A stretch of 5,672 nt of DNA from an uncultured Clostridia bacterium (lineage in GTDB: Bacteria; Bacillota; Clostridia; Oscillospirales; CAG-272): contig CAMGGT010000076.1 in the NCBI GenBank assembly GCA_946055715.1, positions 1-5,672 of the forward strand, in the 5' to 3' direction. Below, in pieces: positions 5,641 through 5,672 of this stretch (position 1 is the stretch's first letter; every line of letters begins with the position of its first letter). A model generated the notes under the pieces. That model was not told the origin of the DNA. It saw only the letters and a program-made list of their open reading frames with translations, and did not search any database. A program made the position numbers and the translations under genes.

Positions 5641-5672
5641 TTACTGAAGCTTTTCAGCAACCTTATCAACAG
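5641..5672 (-). pseudogene. possible detached upstream piece of alaA ending in an in-frame TAA
   Basis: Reading the last 32 bases of the window on the minus strand in the alaA frame gives VDKVAEKLQ and then TAA. This can be laid against VLKEAKRLE of E. coli AlaA (about residues 21-29, from memory), with V, K, A and L identical and R/K and E/Q similar. Between LQ and KLNIGN only four codons, including the stop, remain where E. coli has seven. That pattern suggests a small deletion or a frameshift plus stop inside one gene. The stretch is too short to exclude the end of an unrelated upstream gene joined here. Confidence 0.35.

Overview
The window is high-GC DNA, clearly above 50% G+C in the coding parts. 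It looks like a gut-type member of Clostridia (Firmicutes/Bacillota), possibly Oscillospirales or Christensenellales. This taxonomic guess rests on three things. PurA has the variant P-loop start GINWGDEGKG that I associate with clostridial PurA. PurB is of the long, human-like type. The intergenic DNA is full of short hairpins and TTCACTC-type tandem repeats of the kind I recall from clostridial genomes. No database search was possible.

All four genes lie on the minus strand and read from right to left. They are: (1) an AlaA-like class I aminotransferase (4522-5640) whose first ~33 residues are missing and whose frame is closed by a TAA just upstream; (2) purB, adenylosuccinate lyase (3013-4443); (3) purA, adenylosuccinate synthetase (1563-2834); (4) a small predicted lipoprotein, probably DUF4358-like (637-1464), with an uncertain start. 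Gaps are 78, 178 and 98 bp. A strong intrinsic terminator (1486-1527) follows purA, so alaA-purB-purA can be read as one transcription unit, while the lipoprotein gene lies beyond that terminator.

PurA and PurB are the two steps from IMP to AMP: PurA joins IMP and aspartate using GTP, and PurB splits adenylosuccinate into AMP and fumarate. PurB also acts earlier in purine synthesis, on SAICAR. AlaA moves amino groups between glutamate and pyruvate. Its link to the pur genes is amino-nitrogen metabolism in a loose sense only, and the adjacency may simply be genomic.

Positions 1-636 hold no convincing gene. They are a patchwork of short repeats: two tracts of the heptamer TTCAYTY, a related pair of GGGCTGT/ACAGCCC hairpins 518 bp apart (the second followed by a T-tract on the plus strand), and several other hairpins. 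A similar GC-rich inverted-repeat block (about 1129-1305) lies inside the 5' part of the lipoprotein reading frame and makes its start doubtful.

I found no undescribed multi-gene system. The items most worth a second look are the broken 5' end of alaA and the repeat-derived N-terminus of the lipoprotein gene.
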